Shown here in pieces: positions 1 through 12,261 of a stretch of 50,192 bases of DNA. The DNA is from Ectocarpus siliculosus. Taxonomy: Eukaryota; Sar; Phaeophyceae; Ectocarpales; Ectocarpaceae. Below the pieces are notes generated by a model. That model had not been told where the DNA came from. It searched no databases and worked only from the letters and a program-made list of their open reading frames with translations. The stretch covers positions 1-50,192 of the forward strand of contig FN648762.1 in NCBI GenBank assembly GCA_000310025.1. The letters are read 5' to 3'. The position numbers and the translations under genes were made by a program. The stretch's first letter is position 1. Every line of letters starts with the position of its first letter.

Positions 1-1459
1 ACAATCTGTCGTTGATGTCGTTGTTACTGGCTGACTCCAAGAGCAGATACTGATGGTAAAAGATGAGAGTAAGAGAAAAAGGCGCGCGGGCCAGCTCTCC
101 ATCTCCTGAAACAATAAACAACAATATCTACGTTGGGCACTCCGCATAGTCAATCAGGCTATGTATGTCGGGGTCCCGCGAAACTATTTTGACGTGTCGG
201 GGACAGTCCTGTAAGGGAACGCGTCACACAGCAGGTGGTCTCTGCTCTACTAGTATTGCTTGCTGACCGATGCACTTAATGCTGTCTAGCATGGGTAGTA
301 CTACTACTGTTGGTGTTGCCTACAGCGGACACCGAAGGGATGGAACTTGGCTACTGTCTACATGGACACGTAAAATCCCTGATAACGATGCTTGCTTGCG
401 TCTATGTGGCATATATGGGCAAGTGCAAAACATGCCACTAATGTAGTCACGGGTAGTGCCACTGGTCTAATCGATATACTGTAGTGGCAATAGTATCACT
501 TTTTTTAATAGCCAATACTGGTAATATTGCGAAAATTGAGAAATTGTGATCGAGATGTTGACGCTACCGACAGTTTTTCGTTAGATCTACACCACGAGAT
601 GGGGTTATAGTGGAGTTCGTGGTGGTAAAGTGAGTGTTACTCCTTCGTTGTGTGCAGCAGAATCCACGTGAAAATGCAGATGTCTGCCCATCACATGGGA
701 TATTACACTTGATCGTCCAAATGACAACGAGGCCTTTTACGGTCGCAACCTACCTTTGTGCGCAGGCGGCCTCCAGAAACAATGTCCAAAAGCACAGCAG
801 CAAATTCACACCAACTGTTTTTTTGCCTGTGGGCCATGATTGGGTGCAACACAAGCAAAACACACATGTATGTTACAACAGCAGAGTACGCACAACCAAC
901 CAAAGCAACCATGTTGGAGACGTCGAACACTCGCAACCCCTGCGCACAATTCCATCTGGGAAAAGGCAAAATAAACATATAGCGGCGTGTGCCGGGAAGA
1001 ATTCCGTCTTTGCCTTACGAAGAAAATGCCCGGCCTCGACCACGCCACACGACGAACTGCGCGGCCTCACCAATGCCACACGACAAAACACGCGGACATG
1101 ATGCCACCATAGCGTGCAACTCCTCCACGTGTATCGTCGGCGTTGCCTGTCTCAGCTTCTCTTCGTTTTTCTACGGCAAGTCGCGACTCCTTACTACGGC
1201 AACCCTCTCGAGCACAAGAGACAGCAAGAACAGGTTGACCTAAGAATGAAGACGTCCAGACCACGTGACACTTAGAGCCGACGTTGACACGGCCAAAGAC
1301 CAACGTTCGAAGAAACCCTTCAAGCACTTCTCCCGGCTGGGCTTACAGGGACTGAATATTGGTCGTCTGGCGACAGGCTACCAGATGGGCTGCAGCGGCA
1401 ACGGCGGCGAACGGGTGACCTGGCGGCACAATTTCCCTCGCACTGGCGGCGGTGGCGGG
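1..1459. other. No recognisable gene
   Basis: Short overlapping open frames occur on both strands, none over 155 codons and none with a recognisable motif. Composition is mixed, becoming GC-rich after about 1360. I see no RNA gene or repeat family member here. Confidence 0.5.
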
Positions 1460-1462
1460 AGA

Positions 1463-1775
1463 GACGGCCGGAGCGCAGGCACTCGCAAAGTGGGTGACAC
1501 CATCGGTAGCAGAACCAGCGGCCAGAGTGGGGACCACCGGGAGTCATGTGTTGTCCGCGACGCCGGCCGGGGGGACAGCCGGGTTGCAGGCACTCGCCGC
1601 TAGAGCGGTACCACCGGTAGCAGCACCGGCGGTAAAAGTAAGGACCACCGGCAGTCATGTCTTCGTCGCGGCGGCGGCCGGCCGGGACGCACGCCATCGC
1701 GAACGGACCAGCGGCACCGATGATGGAAGCGGCGACGACAGGAGGGGTTACCGTGACGTTGGTGACGGAGAGTAG
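1463..1775 (+). repeat. GC-rich 111-bp tandem repeat, 2.8 units
   Basis: The block beginning at 1463 recurs at 1574 and, more diverged, near 1685, a period of 111 bp, equal to 37 codons. The phrase GCAGGCACTCGC lies at 1475 and again at 1586, and GTCATGT recurs near the end of each unit. One plus frame (1452-1775) stays open through all units and gives an Ala/Val/Thr-rich repeat, but the minus strand is open too, so coding is unproven. Confidence 0.75.
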
Positions 1776-2109
1776 ACTGGGTTACCGCACGCCATGGGCC
1801 AACCCGGCAGACGGTGAGTGGTCAGCACCCGTACAAGGTGACGTCTGCAACGTAGGGGTCTAGCCGAACCGATATCGTCGTTGGGCGTCGGCGCGTGAAC
1901 TTTAATATTACGCTCGCGGGCTCCTGTCGAGAGCGTTTCTGCGCAAAGGAATGACCCGAGCCCCGCCTGAGAAAGAACAGCCAACGAGAGGCACCGAGTG
2001 GACAATAAAAAGCACATTTTCCACTCCCACGACCCCACGTGTATGCATTACTCCTGGCGATGAAATCCTACTACGCACGAACCCAGTCAAATGTTCCTAC
2101 ATGGGATTA

Positions 2110-2219
2110 TCCAGAGCGCGCTCTACTATTTCGTTGCATGCGAGCGAACCCCAGCCTAGCTTTTTCCAGAGCGCGCTCTACAAATTTCTTGCATGCGAGC
2201 GGACCCCAGCCAAGGTTTT
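2110..2219 (+). repeat. 55-bp tandem duplication with a 12-bp palindrome
   Basis: Two copies with a 55-bp period start at 2110 and 2165. Each holds the perfect palindrome AGAGCGCGCTCT followed by TTGCATGCGAGCG and ACCCCAGCC. A run of G's follows at about 2260. No gene is attached. Confidence 0.8.
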
Positions 2220-4939
2220 CTCTTCCCAAAAGATGAGACGCACGGGAGATTGACGCGAGGGGGGGGGGGGGCGAGGACGTATAATTTGTGTTTTGCCCCG
2301 GCCGAACATGGGAAAAATCTGTTCTTGTATTGAACGGTAACAGTAATGGGAGCCTGGGGAACGGGTGTAGTAACCTCTCTCTAAACGATCAGCTCACCCA
2401 AAAAACCACCACTACTAAAAGCCGCTCTCTTGTTTGTTCTTGTACCCAAATACTGGGTAGAGACATCGGAATGGTCGAACGGTTTTATTATGTGAAGCAC
2501 ATGGATGCAGTAGCTGATAATTGCAGTACAAGAAAGCACGTGGAGACCACGAACGACATAATTTTGAGCGAAAGAAAAGATGAAAAATCTCAGCCATGAT
2601 GATCCTGGCCTACACGTTGGGCTAGGGATGTGCCGTGCGTAAGCGGTGCGTCTATGAACGAATGGATGGAGAGGGTGAAACACCTGTTTGTGGTCTCGAC
2701 CAGATGAGTGACAGGATATAACAAGGAAACAAAACCCCACAAACAACTAAACAAACAAAGCGTCGTCTTACGTGAATTAAGGCCGTTGGCGGGGGTTGGT
2801 ATTAATGCTCATCAACGATAACCCCCACATTTTGGATGTTGTCTCGGATGGCGTACTGGTGTATGTGGAAGGGGTGTTGCAAGGATATGTGGAAGGACGA
2901 CGATTTTGCCTTGTGGAGTCTGCCACCTGTGCAAAGAAGGATATATACCCGTCCAATGAAAGCGAAATGGATTTTAGTTGGGGGGGGCGGCATAGGACCA
3001 CAACACACTGAAATATATATGCGGAGAGGGACCGACAGGGACGAAAGTTGCTACGATAGACGAAATACAAGACTTGGGAATAGGGGAGAGAGCAATGATG
3101 GGAGAGAGTTCGCGATGCAGCAGCATATTTTCACACACACAGAGGGGAAGTTCTTTGCCCGACATCAACGCCTTCGGTTCGGGTTATGCTCCTCGAGGTA
3201 GTCTCTATACTCTCAATAGAGTTACCAAAGAGTTGGCCATACTATTGAGTAGTGCGTAAATTGTAATCGTCCACTGCTGTACCCCAGTCGGAAAGGGAAG
3301 GGTCGGAAAGAGGGGTGAAAGGAGATTGATGTAGTGAGCGTTTTTTCCGCGGTGGAGGTTGCCTAGTTAACTGCACTCTTGTGTGACATGGAAAGCATCA
3401 GTTGCTGGCCTGCGGCTCACTCGCATTCACGGCACACACGGACAAAATTAACTTTCTTGTTTGAGAGAATGGATACGGAGTTGCAACAAAGTCAACTTGA
3501 ACGTCCTCGTCATAGTTCGATGTAGACGTGTGTTGCCGCGTAGATGCACACCACGGAACCATGTACTACAGCAAGACCGGGGGTAGGATCGCGGCAGTTG
3601 ACATTCGGTCTGAAAAACCTGCCGGATACGTGGTCCGGGAACACTGCTCAAAGCAAATATGCTAAGTCCACAAAAAAACGAGAGAAAAAACAGCGCATGG
3701 AAGAGACACAAAAAAGCTCTCAGATGTTTTTCTTGAACATGCGTCGTGCTCTCGAACGAGACCAAGGATGGGTCTTGCTGTCCACGCACGCTAGCGAATG
3801 AGTGACGCATACGGGTGTGGCTCCAACACTAACAGACAGGGAAACAATATGCCTCCGAGATGCCCGCTGTGGTGCATCACAACAGCCGTCTGAGGGACAC
3901 AAAACATCAACGATGGGAAGCCCCGCGCCGTCAGCAATACGAAAAAAAACATATTTGTGGTGCACCCGACGAACCCACTTTGTCTGTTCAACCGCCTCAT
4001 TCGGGTGGCCACCCCCGTCCGACCCTTGTCGGCTACAGGATCTGCGATTCCCCACCGAACCATACTCGAGACTCCACAAGGTTCGCAGTGTAGCTCGAGA
4101 TTTAGTATTTCGAATCGAATCAAAACTCCACGGACATTGGTTTTCAGACGCTGGAGCTAAAGCTTAAGATTTCCACAATTCAGGGTGCCGTTATATCGGG
4201 GAATAGTGCGACATAGTGCAAGGCAGAGACTGCCAAGGTTTTGCAGTGTCAGTCTTCCGGACGGTCGTGGTAAGAAAAACATTCTCTCCCCGGCAACATG
4301 CGTGATGAACGTTTCGTGTGGGTTCTTTGGGGCGGCAGGTTTCGCCTCATCAATTGTGTATGATGAGCGTTTTAACTGGACATATTTGGGGGTAGCAGGG
4401 CCAGCCTGGTCAAAGACGTTTCATGTCTTGGTTGTGTCAAGTCTCCACGACACATTGTATCTCTTAGCAGTGTTCCACCTCTCGCACAGTCCGTTATCTT
4501 GCTTCCCAGCGACTATCTGCGGTGAAGTTTCCAAAGCGATCAAGCCGGATGAGCTACCGCTGCAAGCTCATCACCAAGCGGGTATGTCATGGACACCGCT
4601 ACTCATGCTGTATACCCTGATCTTCGAGAATCCTTCCAAGATTCAAGACTACAAGGTCGACACACGTTCAACACACAGAGCGGTCGCAATCATCTACATC
4701 TGGACCTGCTGCAACGAACTGAACGGTTTGGAGGAGAACCATTTGTTTGGCTAATCGTTCCTCGAGGCGAAACTTCGCGTAAAATTAGAACCAGTTTCAC
4801 TGTGCTGTTCGAGGACTCTGTGCTGCGGAAACATTGAAGACAATCGCAAAACCGACATCATCAACAGCTTGAGAGCATTGAGACACTCGAGGGTTGAGTG
4901 AAGAAGTTCAGAGTATGTTGTCGTCAGCATCAAACGCCT
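2220..4939. other. No recognisable gene
   Basis: Several open frames of up to 189 codons are present (the longest at 4185-4754, plus) but none matches a family I know. The 4185-4754 frame lies directly upstream of the Copia-like gag remnant and might be an older part of the same element. That is only a positional inference. Confidence 0.4.
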
Positions 4940-5731
4940 GAACATGCTCGAGATCATTGAGGGACAAGAACGGCACGACGGTCGAGGCGAATACCGCGAC
5001 GGAAGGAGACACCGTTTCTACTGGGTTGTAGTCTGAGTACGGCAAAACCAACCAGGACTTGTATGGCACTATCTGCCACCTCACGGAGAAACCGACGGCG
5101 CTGCTGGTGACAAAGTACGCGGAAGGCATCCACGGCACAAGACACAAGGGACAGGCGGTACTGCAACAGCTCGAGGCCAAGTAATTGATTATCACCGACG
5201 AGACCTTCCGCGCCACGCAGGAGGCACTAGCGACCACCAGCATGTCTTCGGGACGAGGCCAGGACAACTGGACATCCACGAGGGGCTGATGACCGGGAAG
5301 GATTCAAACTTCGATATTTGGACGACCTTTATCGCTACAATACAGGCATAATCGCTGGGCGTGGAGAGGCGATGTTGAGGCGTCCAAGCTGAAACGAGCA
5401 GTGCCACAACTGCGGCCTACCTGGGCACTACGAGAGATGATGTGCTATCCTCAGGACTAACAACGATCCTGCGGCTAAAGGGAAGCCTGGGTGACGAGGA
5501 GGTTCGGGAAAAGGGTACACCATGCCGAAGACTACTTCTCACGACGATAAAGACTGCTTCACTCAGGGAGCGGCGAAGCCGAAGATTGTCAAGGAACTCT
5601 CTGCTGTGGCAAGCCATCGAGTTCAACGATGGAGGATATTGTACGCACGAAAAAAGCTTTTGACGCCCAAGGGTACAACCCAACCCAAAACGACCCAAAA
5701 GGAGAGAAAACGCGAGTCAATCACAGTGTGA
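4940..5731 (+). pseudogene. Copia-like gag remnant with a CCHC zinc knuckle
   Basis: Reading the plus strand across several stops and frame changes gives a Gag-like helical region (around 5050-5180, with TALLVTKYAEG and a following QAVLQQLEAK). Next comes a zinc knuckle C-X2-C-X4-H-X4-C encoded at 5402-5443 (CHNCGLPGHYER, a TGA stop, then C). The frame continues to 5731 with a basic, Lys-rich stretch, as usual after the knuckle in Ty1/Copia Gag. In an intact element Gag packages the RNA. Stops inside the knuckle (5438) and after it show that this copy is dead. No protease, integrase or LTR was found next to it. It could be a Gag of another LTR clade. Confidence 0.6.
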
Positions 5732-5963
5732 AAAGCGGACGTCCTGACGTCAGTTTGCATGCAAACGCTTTGATACCTCTTTTCAAGTTAAGCCCAACAC
5801 TATGCGTCTACACACTTTATGGAGGCGACTAAAGTCTCTCCCGCCCATTGAGGCCCTACAGGAAAGGTAAAAAGCGCACAAACCGCGACATTTATGATGC
5901 AGGCCAGGGCAAAGTTAACTGCATTCTATGTCTGAGTGGGGCAAGGCAAGCATGATTACAGTA

Positions 5964-6388
5964 CTAGGGTTAAGTATTGGCCCCCCACCCGCCAACGGGG
6001 CTGGGGGCCAACATCCAGGACGGATGGTAGTGAGTGTCCGGGAGGAAGGGAAGAAGAAGAAGAAGGGGAGAGGATTTCAAGGGGGGGGAAGAAGGGACGG
6101 TGTTGGGAGAGGCAAGGAATTTGTGAAGAATTTCGGCCCTCGACGAGCGCGCGGTCCCGTCGGGGGTAAAAGGGACACGTCAGTCCGTAGTCTTGTCTAT
6201 CGGACTCGAAAAGCCAAACAATCGAGAAATACATTATGTACATAACAATGAGAAGGTATAGAGAGGGGAAAGTGCACCCCACGTTCGAAGTCGGTGTGAA
6301 AACCGCCGCAAGGAAGGAGTGCGAAGGGGATAAAAAAAAAAAAAGGAGACGTCGACGTTTGTGTGCGTCGTGGAACGATCCTTCCGTA
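5964..6388 (+). repeat. AB dispersed family, copy 1 (5' part only)
   Basis: It starts CTAGGGTTAAGTATTGG and contains the diagnostic AB order: a G/C hairpin at the 5' end, an AGAAGAAGAAGGGGAGAGGATTT tract, the segment CGACGAGCGCGCGGTCC, then TCGGACTCGAAAAGC and CACCCCACGTTCGAAG. It is collinear with 9517-9963 and 25277-25712, and homology stops at about 6388. No coding function is supported, since open frames differ between copies. Confidence 0.85.
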
Positions 6389-8458
6389 ATCTCGGATTTG
6401 AGACGAATCCGGATTTCGGAACAAAATTGAGAAGAGTCAGAAAATGAGTCTACCTTGTTCACTCCCCCTTCTCTCTCCCGAAATACGCTGCAGCTATCGA
6501 GGAGACAGGAAATACTTGAGAGAGTAACAGGCCGCCTCGCAACAAGCGGCGTTCCGCCGCGGCGGCTTCGGCGACTGCTTGGCGGTGGCTCCCTCGGCCC
6601 CACAGCGACTGCGAGCTCACCGGTAGGCCCGCTTTTACCTCCACTCCTCAACCTGACCGCTAGACGGCCACGTTCGTGGACGCGACCATCGCGGCCTTTG
6701 CTTCGCCGTGCTACACCGCGCTGGTGCCGGGCACGGGGGGGGGGCACGTTGAACCTTGGGGGGGTCTTTGACCGGAACCACATGAGTTGAGCGATCAGGG
6801 CTCGTTGTTAGAGGACGTGCTAATGCGTTTGGGGGGGGTGCCCACATCTGAGTGCCGCCTCTTCCAACAGCGCTGCTCACTGGGCACACAACAAACCAGA
6901 GGTGCGATGCCCGCTTCGTGCCAATGGAATGAAAAAAAACAAAACACATGTACAAGCTGTGTGCCAATCTCTGTGGTGCGAGTTTTCCTCCTCCACGCCC
7001 TTCGAAATATATAGACTACGCTGGTAGGTCTCGCCACACTACAGTCTAACCGTCTTGTCTGCACCGCCATATCGGTGTCCGTCCGGGTGCCGCGTGCAGG
7101 ATGGTGTTTGGCGGTATTCTTGACGTGGACACTGCAACCATGGTGGTCTTATGTGCGGACATGCATCATTGATTTCTGCGGAACATAATGGCTTGCTAGT
7201 AGTTCTAGAAAAAAAAACAAAAATGCAGACACACGAATGTTTCTTGCCGACATCTGCACCCGTTGGTTCGCGTGCGAGTTTTCTTCGGGGTATGACGTCG
7301 TACTCCAAGTTGACGTGTCATGCCCGGGCTAGGCTGTCTGTCCGCGCGGAGACATGCACGCGCGTCGTGTGTCCGATGGCACTGCTGTATGGTTCCGTTG
7401 CGAACGATGCAGCACTGTTGACACACGCACGAATGTCCCGTGGAACACCTCCTCGTTGTTCGGTTTGTCCACAACTCTGGGGCGTACATGGCTGCTTGGT
7501 CTCACACATGTACGTCTACCATACACACTGATGAGGCGGCCTGGGGTCGCACCACGAAGGAGTGCCTCCTTGTTGTTGTGTGGTTATTGCTTCAGCTACA
7601 CTCTCGTTTTATACAATTCGGTGCCCGCACCGTTCGTTGTGTTGACGTTCTCCCATGAAGGTCGCGCAATCAACACAATAAATTCGTTTGACTGCGGGTC
7701 GCCGGACACAGACAGCTTGTTCTCTGATGACGGTCTTGTTCGTTTTGCACTGATACGGTACAGCTGTTGTTGCACATAAGACGCCGATGTTGCTGTCAGA
7801 CGCTTCACAGTTAGTTACGTCTCGTTGGATGTTGCAAACTATTGCAAACCGTTGTGGCGCTCTCCGATCCCTCTTGCACACGCCGTGTCCTCACCGTGCT
7901 CACGACTGTCTTTTTTCGTTGCCTTTGCCCTTGGTTGTTATCGATACAACAGTTTCACCTTGCTGTTGTACAGGGTTCATTTGCTGTTGTTTACACGACT
8001 GTTTTGTTCGATTTGGACGGGTCGACTGCTGGTCGCTGGTGCACACGCGCTGATGGTGTGGTCAGCACCCTGACTCTTACGTCTTGATGGCTGTGCAGCT
8101 ATGCGCGCTTCTCTTTAGAAGACTACGAGGGGGGTCTGGTCGTACCATACGTTTCGCAGCGATGTCGGCGGGCATGTGTACCGTATGGATGTCGGAAGAT
8201 GTTCCGCAGTCCTCTTTGGCACGGATACATCTACTACATGTATTCTGCGGACACTTAGACTATGCATATATATGTACGGTCTCATGTTTTCTGTGGCACA
8301 GGTGACTGATTGCTTCTTGGCAACAACAAAATAAAAGGGTGCCACACACAAAACGCCCGACCGACCAGTACCTAACACATTTCCGATGCACCTTCCCAAC
8401 ATAACATATATGAGACACACAAAACAGGTACCAAACTGTCGTGTTGAGCCTATTACCC
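6389..8458. other. No recognisable gene
   Basis: A GC-rich patch (6450-6790) has an open plus frame of 111 codons and several G runs, without a recognisable domain. After 7000 the sequence turns into T/G/C-rich, low-order repetitive DNA with many ACACG and GTTG words, resembling the later array at 11.4-12.1 kb. Confidence 0.4.
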
Positions 8459-8610
8459 ACAGGGGAGATGTCCCTATATGCTGTCTGGGAAACCGTAGAC
8501 ATACAGGTACTTTCTGACGCTATGAATTCATTGCTGATCTGTCTCCGACTTGTTTCTATGATAGAGATGGATTCGTTGTGTCATATTAAAAAAAATAAAT
8601 AAAAAAATAA
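8459..8610 (+). mobile_element. SINE-like element C, copy 1, with A-rich tail
   Basis: About 130 bp closely match 44631-44775 on the same strand: CCCTATATGC, GCTGTCTGGGAAA, then GACGCTATGAATTCATTGCT and GAGATGGATTCGTTGTGTCA. Both copies end in an A-rich tail (here AAAAAAAATAAATAAAAAAATAA). A shared body, an A-rich 3' end and dispersal are SINE-like. I cannot see a clear Pol III A/B box pair, so the class is tentative. Confidence 0.55.
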
Positions 8611-9248
8611 CCAACAACAGACGGTTCTTGTCGGCAACCAACTGTTACACGGGTGTGTCCACAACAACCAACCTGGCTATTTGGTGTTTCACGTATTTAG
8701 CTGACACTCTGTTGATGAAGGCCTGCCGCTGTTGCCCGGTCCACATCATGGAAGTACGTGTATGCCATACCTCATTTATTTGTAGTCAGATTCAAAATCC
8801 GTCAACCGCCTCGTTGCACTTGCACGCTACTGCATACACACACACATTTTTTTTTGTTCCAATTGCACGCTTGTGCACACACACGCCGCTGCTTGTTACA
8901 CAAGCTTGCACCGCTGTGGCACACACGGTGTGGACTGCTCGAATGATTACTTGGTTACCGCATACATATGTAATGTACGTTGCCCGTCCATGATTCCGCC
9001 CTCTACGGTGGTAGCTGCGGAACACACGCACCGTTTTTTTTTTCTGTGACTACCGTTACGGCGGTGCGGTTATTTCACATGACGCCCGCTGCACACTCAC
9101 ATACACATGATGGGTTTGTCTGTTGGCTGCTATATATATGTATGCCGGGTGCCGCTATTATTATCCCACAGACAGTTTCTTGGGTCTTACCGCATCCCTC
9201 TAGATATTGCAAGGGTGCTCTGCTTATGGGTTTGTGGATTCTCTGCCA
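8611..9248. other. No recognisable gene
   Basis: T/C- and CA-rich sequence with ACACAC stretches. No motif-bearing open frame and no member of the local repeat families were found. Confidence 0.4.
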
Positions 9249-9516
9249 GGGTGTGTTTAGGAAAGAATTTTACTCATCCGTTCAACTTGATCCGTTGAGT
9301 TTTTCCAAAATACTCAACAAAATACTAAAGCCTTTGAGTAAGTATTTCAAAATGCTCATTGATATTCAGATGATTTAGTAAGTACTTCAAAATCTAATCA
9401 TCATGCGTACTCGGCTACTCGAGTATTATTACTCAACCTTGAAAAAATCCCTGAGTAAGTGTTTCACAAATACTCAACTTATACTAGACTAAAGCCAGCG
9501 CATTACGTACTGTAGT

Positions 9517-11242
9517 AAGTACTGGATTGACCCCCCGTCCCCCAATGGGGCCGGGGGCCAGCGTCCAGGACGGATAGTGGTGAGTGTCCGGGAGGAAGGA
9601 AATAAGGAGAAGAAGGGGAGAGGATTTGTAGGGGCGGGAAGAAGGGACGGAGTTGGGAGAGGCGAGGAAGTGGTGAAGAATTTCGGCACTCGACGAGCGC
9701 GCGGTCCCGTCGGGGGTGCAAAGGGACATGTCAGTCCGTAGTCTTGTCTATCGGACTCGAAAAGCTGAAACATCGAGGTATACATTATGTACATAACGAT
9801 GGAGGAGGCCGACGAGGAAGGTACGAAGAGAGGAAATTGCACCCCACGTTCGAAGTTCGAAGTCGGTGTGAAAACCGCGGCAAGGAAGGAGTGCGAAGGG
9901 AACAAAAAAAAAGAGAAAGGAGACGTCGACGTTTGTTTGCGTCGTGGAACGATCCTTCCGTATAACGCAGGTACTCACCAATGCAAGACGGGGACCATCG
10001 TGAAAGTCAAACCGCAGGTCATAACCGCATATATATGACTCATGCGCGGAGAAGTTACCACGGAGATTTATCAACAAGAAGTTTGAAGGCCGGCTGAGAA
10101 GGATTGAAGACACAAATACTTAAGCGACGATGGCAAGCGCAACGTGAAAAATTCACAAAGAGAAAAAAGTGCATACTTGTACAAAAAAGGAAAATGCCTT
10201 ATGCCGACCTATGGCTCTCTCGTAATGAAGGGGTTCCCACAATTTCCAACAGGTAGTCCACACGTAAGGACATATGAAGGTGCTAGGTGGAGAGAGATCG
10301 GAACGGTTTTTAATGTGAAGACACAAAAATAACAACAATGATGAAGGTCGACCCGTCCTGCGTCGTTCGGTGTAAAATGATAAATGCTAAAGATGGACTG
10401 CTTAAAGATCCAGCGGTATTTTTCGGAAGTGGCAAAGAAATATATGCAACCACACGTCGCAAAAAAAAAAAAAGTAGAGCGGGATACCATAGGACATAAA
10501 ACACCGCCTTCTTCTCTGTTGTTGCAGGCAGGTTTGCTTCCATAACCCGGGAGCCCAACCCACTCTTGTATTTCGGTCTACAAGACTCCAATCGACGCAA
10601 GCACCGGTAGGAGAGTGCGTGGGAGATGCCGTGACAGCACAACTCCACTCTCCTACGACATATATGTACAGTAGTACTGCTGTCGTTGTAGCACCATGTG
10701 GAAGATCTCCGAGGGGTCCTCCTGCGCGGTAACGACAACATGGCGAGAGCTTTACGTGAACCTGTCGTCGACAAATGTGGCAGCCGCGCGACACACGAAC
10801 GGATGTTTGCATCGCATTGTACTATGGTTCGCCGTGGCAGGAAGTATCCCATCCAGTTAGGTCGTTGCCGTAGTACGCGGAAGTCGTTCGGCGTCTAGTC
10901 CATACTGCTGTAGCAAAAACACAGCAGTAATCGAGCTATGCATGCAAGTTTTTGCTCTGGGTCACATTTGCCTCCACAACCCGAGAATCCTACTGCTGTA
11001 TATCGACCTACGAGACTCCAATCAACAAACCAGGACTGGCAGAAGTGCGTGGAAGATGCTGTGACAGCACAACTAAGTCGACACTCGTACGACTTCTATG
11101 TACAGTCGGCGTCTGGTCCATATTGCTGTAAAAATACAAAAATCGAGTCATTTTTTTTATTTTTTTCCATACTAATATCAAGAAATGTATCACGTCACGA
11201 CGACAATCCTGTGAGTATATTTCTGTGAGTATATAACATGAT
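9517..11242 (+). repeat. AB dispersed family, copy 2 (most complete, about 1.73 kb)
   Basis: This is the only copy running from the 5' G/C hairpin (about 9531-9560) to the 3' end near TATATAACATGAT. It holds an A run at 10461-10472 and two imperfect direct copies of a 139-bp module (10533-10671 and 10967-11105). Each module carries GACTCCAATC and a GTGCGTGG(A/G)AGATGC core followed by GTGACAGCACAACT. A minus frame at 10310-10852 is partly shared with copies 6 and 7, but no known domain is visible. I treat the family as noncoding and nonautonomous. Confidence 0.85.
10533..11105 (+). repeat. Two diverged 139-bp modules inside AB
   Basis: The segments at 10533-10671 and 10967-11105 align end to end, from TTGC..CCA..ACCCG to CTATGTACAG or TATATGTACAG. 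They are separated by about 295 bp. The same pair occurs in copies 3, 6 and 7, so the duplication predates spread of the family. Confidence 0.75.
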
Positions 11243-11379
11243 TTCAAACCTATTAAGCCGTACTCGCCAACCGAGTTTGAGTATACTTACTCAAAATACT
11301 CTGAGAACGGCGTTTAGTAATTACCAAACACACCCTTGGATTATTGGTGTTGGTAATTGATGTCCCGGTGAGGTTGTCA

Positions 11380-12110
11380 TGCCTCACCGCTCCGTTGCCT
11401 AGCTAGTTTTGTACACGCAATTTCTTCATGACGAAACCTCTGCACACTGCACACAGGCACTCACCGCCACAATTGTTGGCTGTTACACGCCGTTGCATAG
11501 CTATCACTGCACAAGCAGTTGCCTCACGACGAGATCCCTGCAAGACACGCTGATGTTTTGCCCCGCAGCAGACCCTGCCTATAGCATACGCCGCTATGCT
11601 TGCGACCGTCGGTAGATTTGTTTGGTGTTTGTTACTGCTGTACACCGCTGATGTGATTGTCAGCTTCCTCACCGCTACATTGGTTGACTGCTACACCGTT
11701 GTCCAGCTATTATTGCGAAAGCAGTTGGCCTCATGACGAAATGCTTGCACACAAGACACGCTCATATTTCCCCGCAGAAGGTTTGCGTTGTGTTGGCTGG
11801 TACACGCCGTTCGAACGTTCATGTCGGAAAACGCCGTAGAACCACACGCTGGCGTGGTTTCCTTGGTTACAGTCTCCCCCTTGGTGGCTGTTACACACGG
11901 TTATGCATCTATTGCACATACAGTTGTACTCACGAGGTTACTGCTGCATTTCCCCGCGCTGATGTGGTTATTCGTCGTCTCACAGCTGTTGGCGCTGTGA
12001 TGAATTGGTGTCGTCGCGGCGCGCCGCTGCCGGCCTCCTGCCGCTACGTCTCATTGGCTGTACACGCCGTTGTACCACTACGCCATTACAATTACGTCAT
12101 CCCTTTGCCG
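11380..12110 (+). repeat. Degenerate tandem array, period about 170-208 bp
   Basis: A diverged unit recurs with GTTGGCTGTTACAC at 11475, GTTGACTGCTACAC at 11683, GGTGGCTGTTACAC at 11883 and ATTGGCTGTACAC at 12052. Each is followed by CCGTTG, a CTAT/TGCA stretch, AGCAGTTG and, in the early units, CTCACGACGA or CTCATGACGA. An earlier partial unit starts near 11386. No gene is evident. Confidence 0.55.
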
Positions 12111-12261
12111 TAATGGCGGAAAATATACATATCACCTCACCTCACCCGCATCGCATGCGACCGCGTTCGAGGTATCCCTCCCAACTAGGGAATATCTGGG
12201 CGCCCGTCACTGGCTGTCTTGTATCTCATGTAGCTTGTGCCTCATACATAGGCCACATATG

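Larger units (their letters stand above)
9249..11337 (+). mobile_element. Candidate nonautonomous DNA transposon enclosing AB copy 2
   Basis: The left edge near 9248 reads AGGGTGTGTTT and the right edge near 11325-11335 reads AAACACACCCT, an 11-bp terminal inverted repeat. Just inside both ends are clusters of GAGTA/TACTC words in both orientations (about 9288-9520 and 11213-11313), like the subterminal repeats bound by DNA transposases. No transposase gene lies inside. I could not find a convincing target site duplication, so the limits may be wrong and the AB copy may be a nested insertion. Confidence 0.4.

Noticed and set aside
10310-10852. A 180-codon minus frame in AB, partly shared with copies at 44792-45220 and 47011-47580
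   Set aside because: No known domain, broken in copy 3, and similarity is explained by the recent common origin of the repeats.
9241-11345. Target site duplication for the AGGGTGTGTTT-ended element
   Set aside because: Neither 2-, 3- nor 8-bp direct repeats are present at the ends, so I did not assign hAT or PIF/Harbinger.
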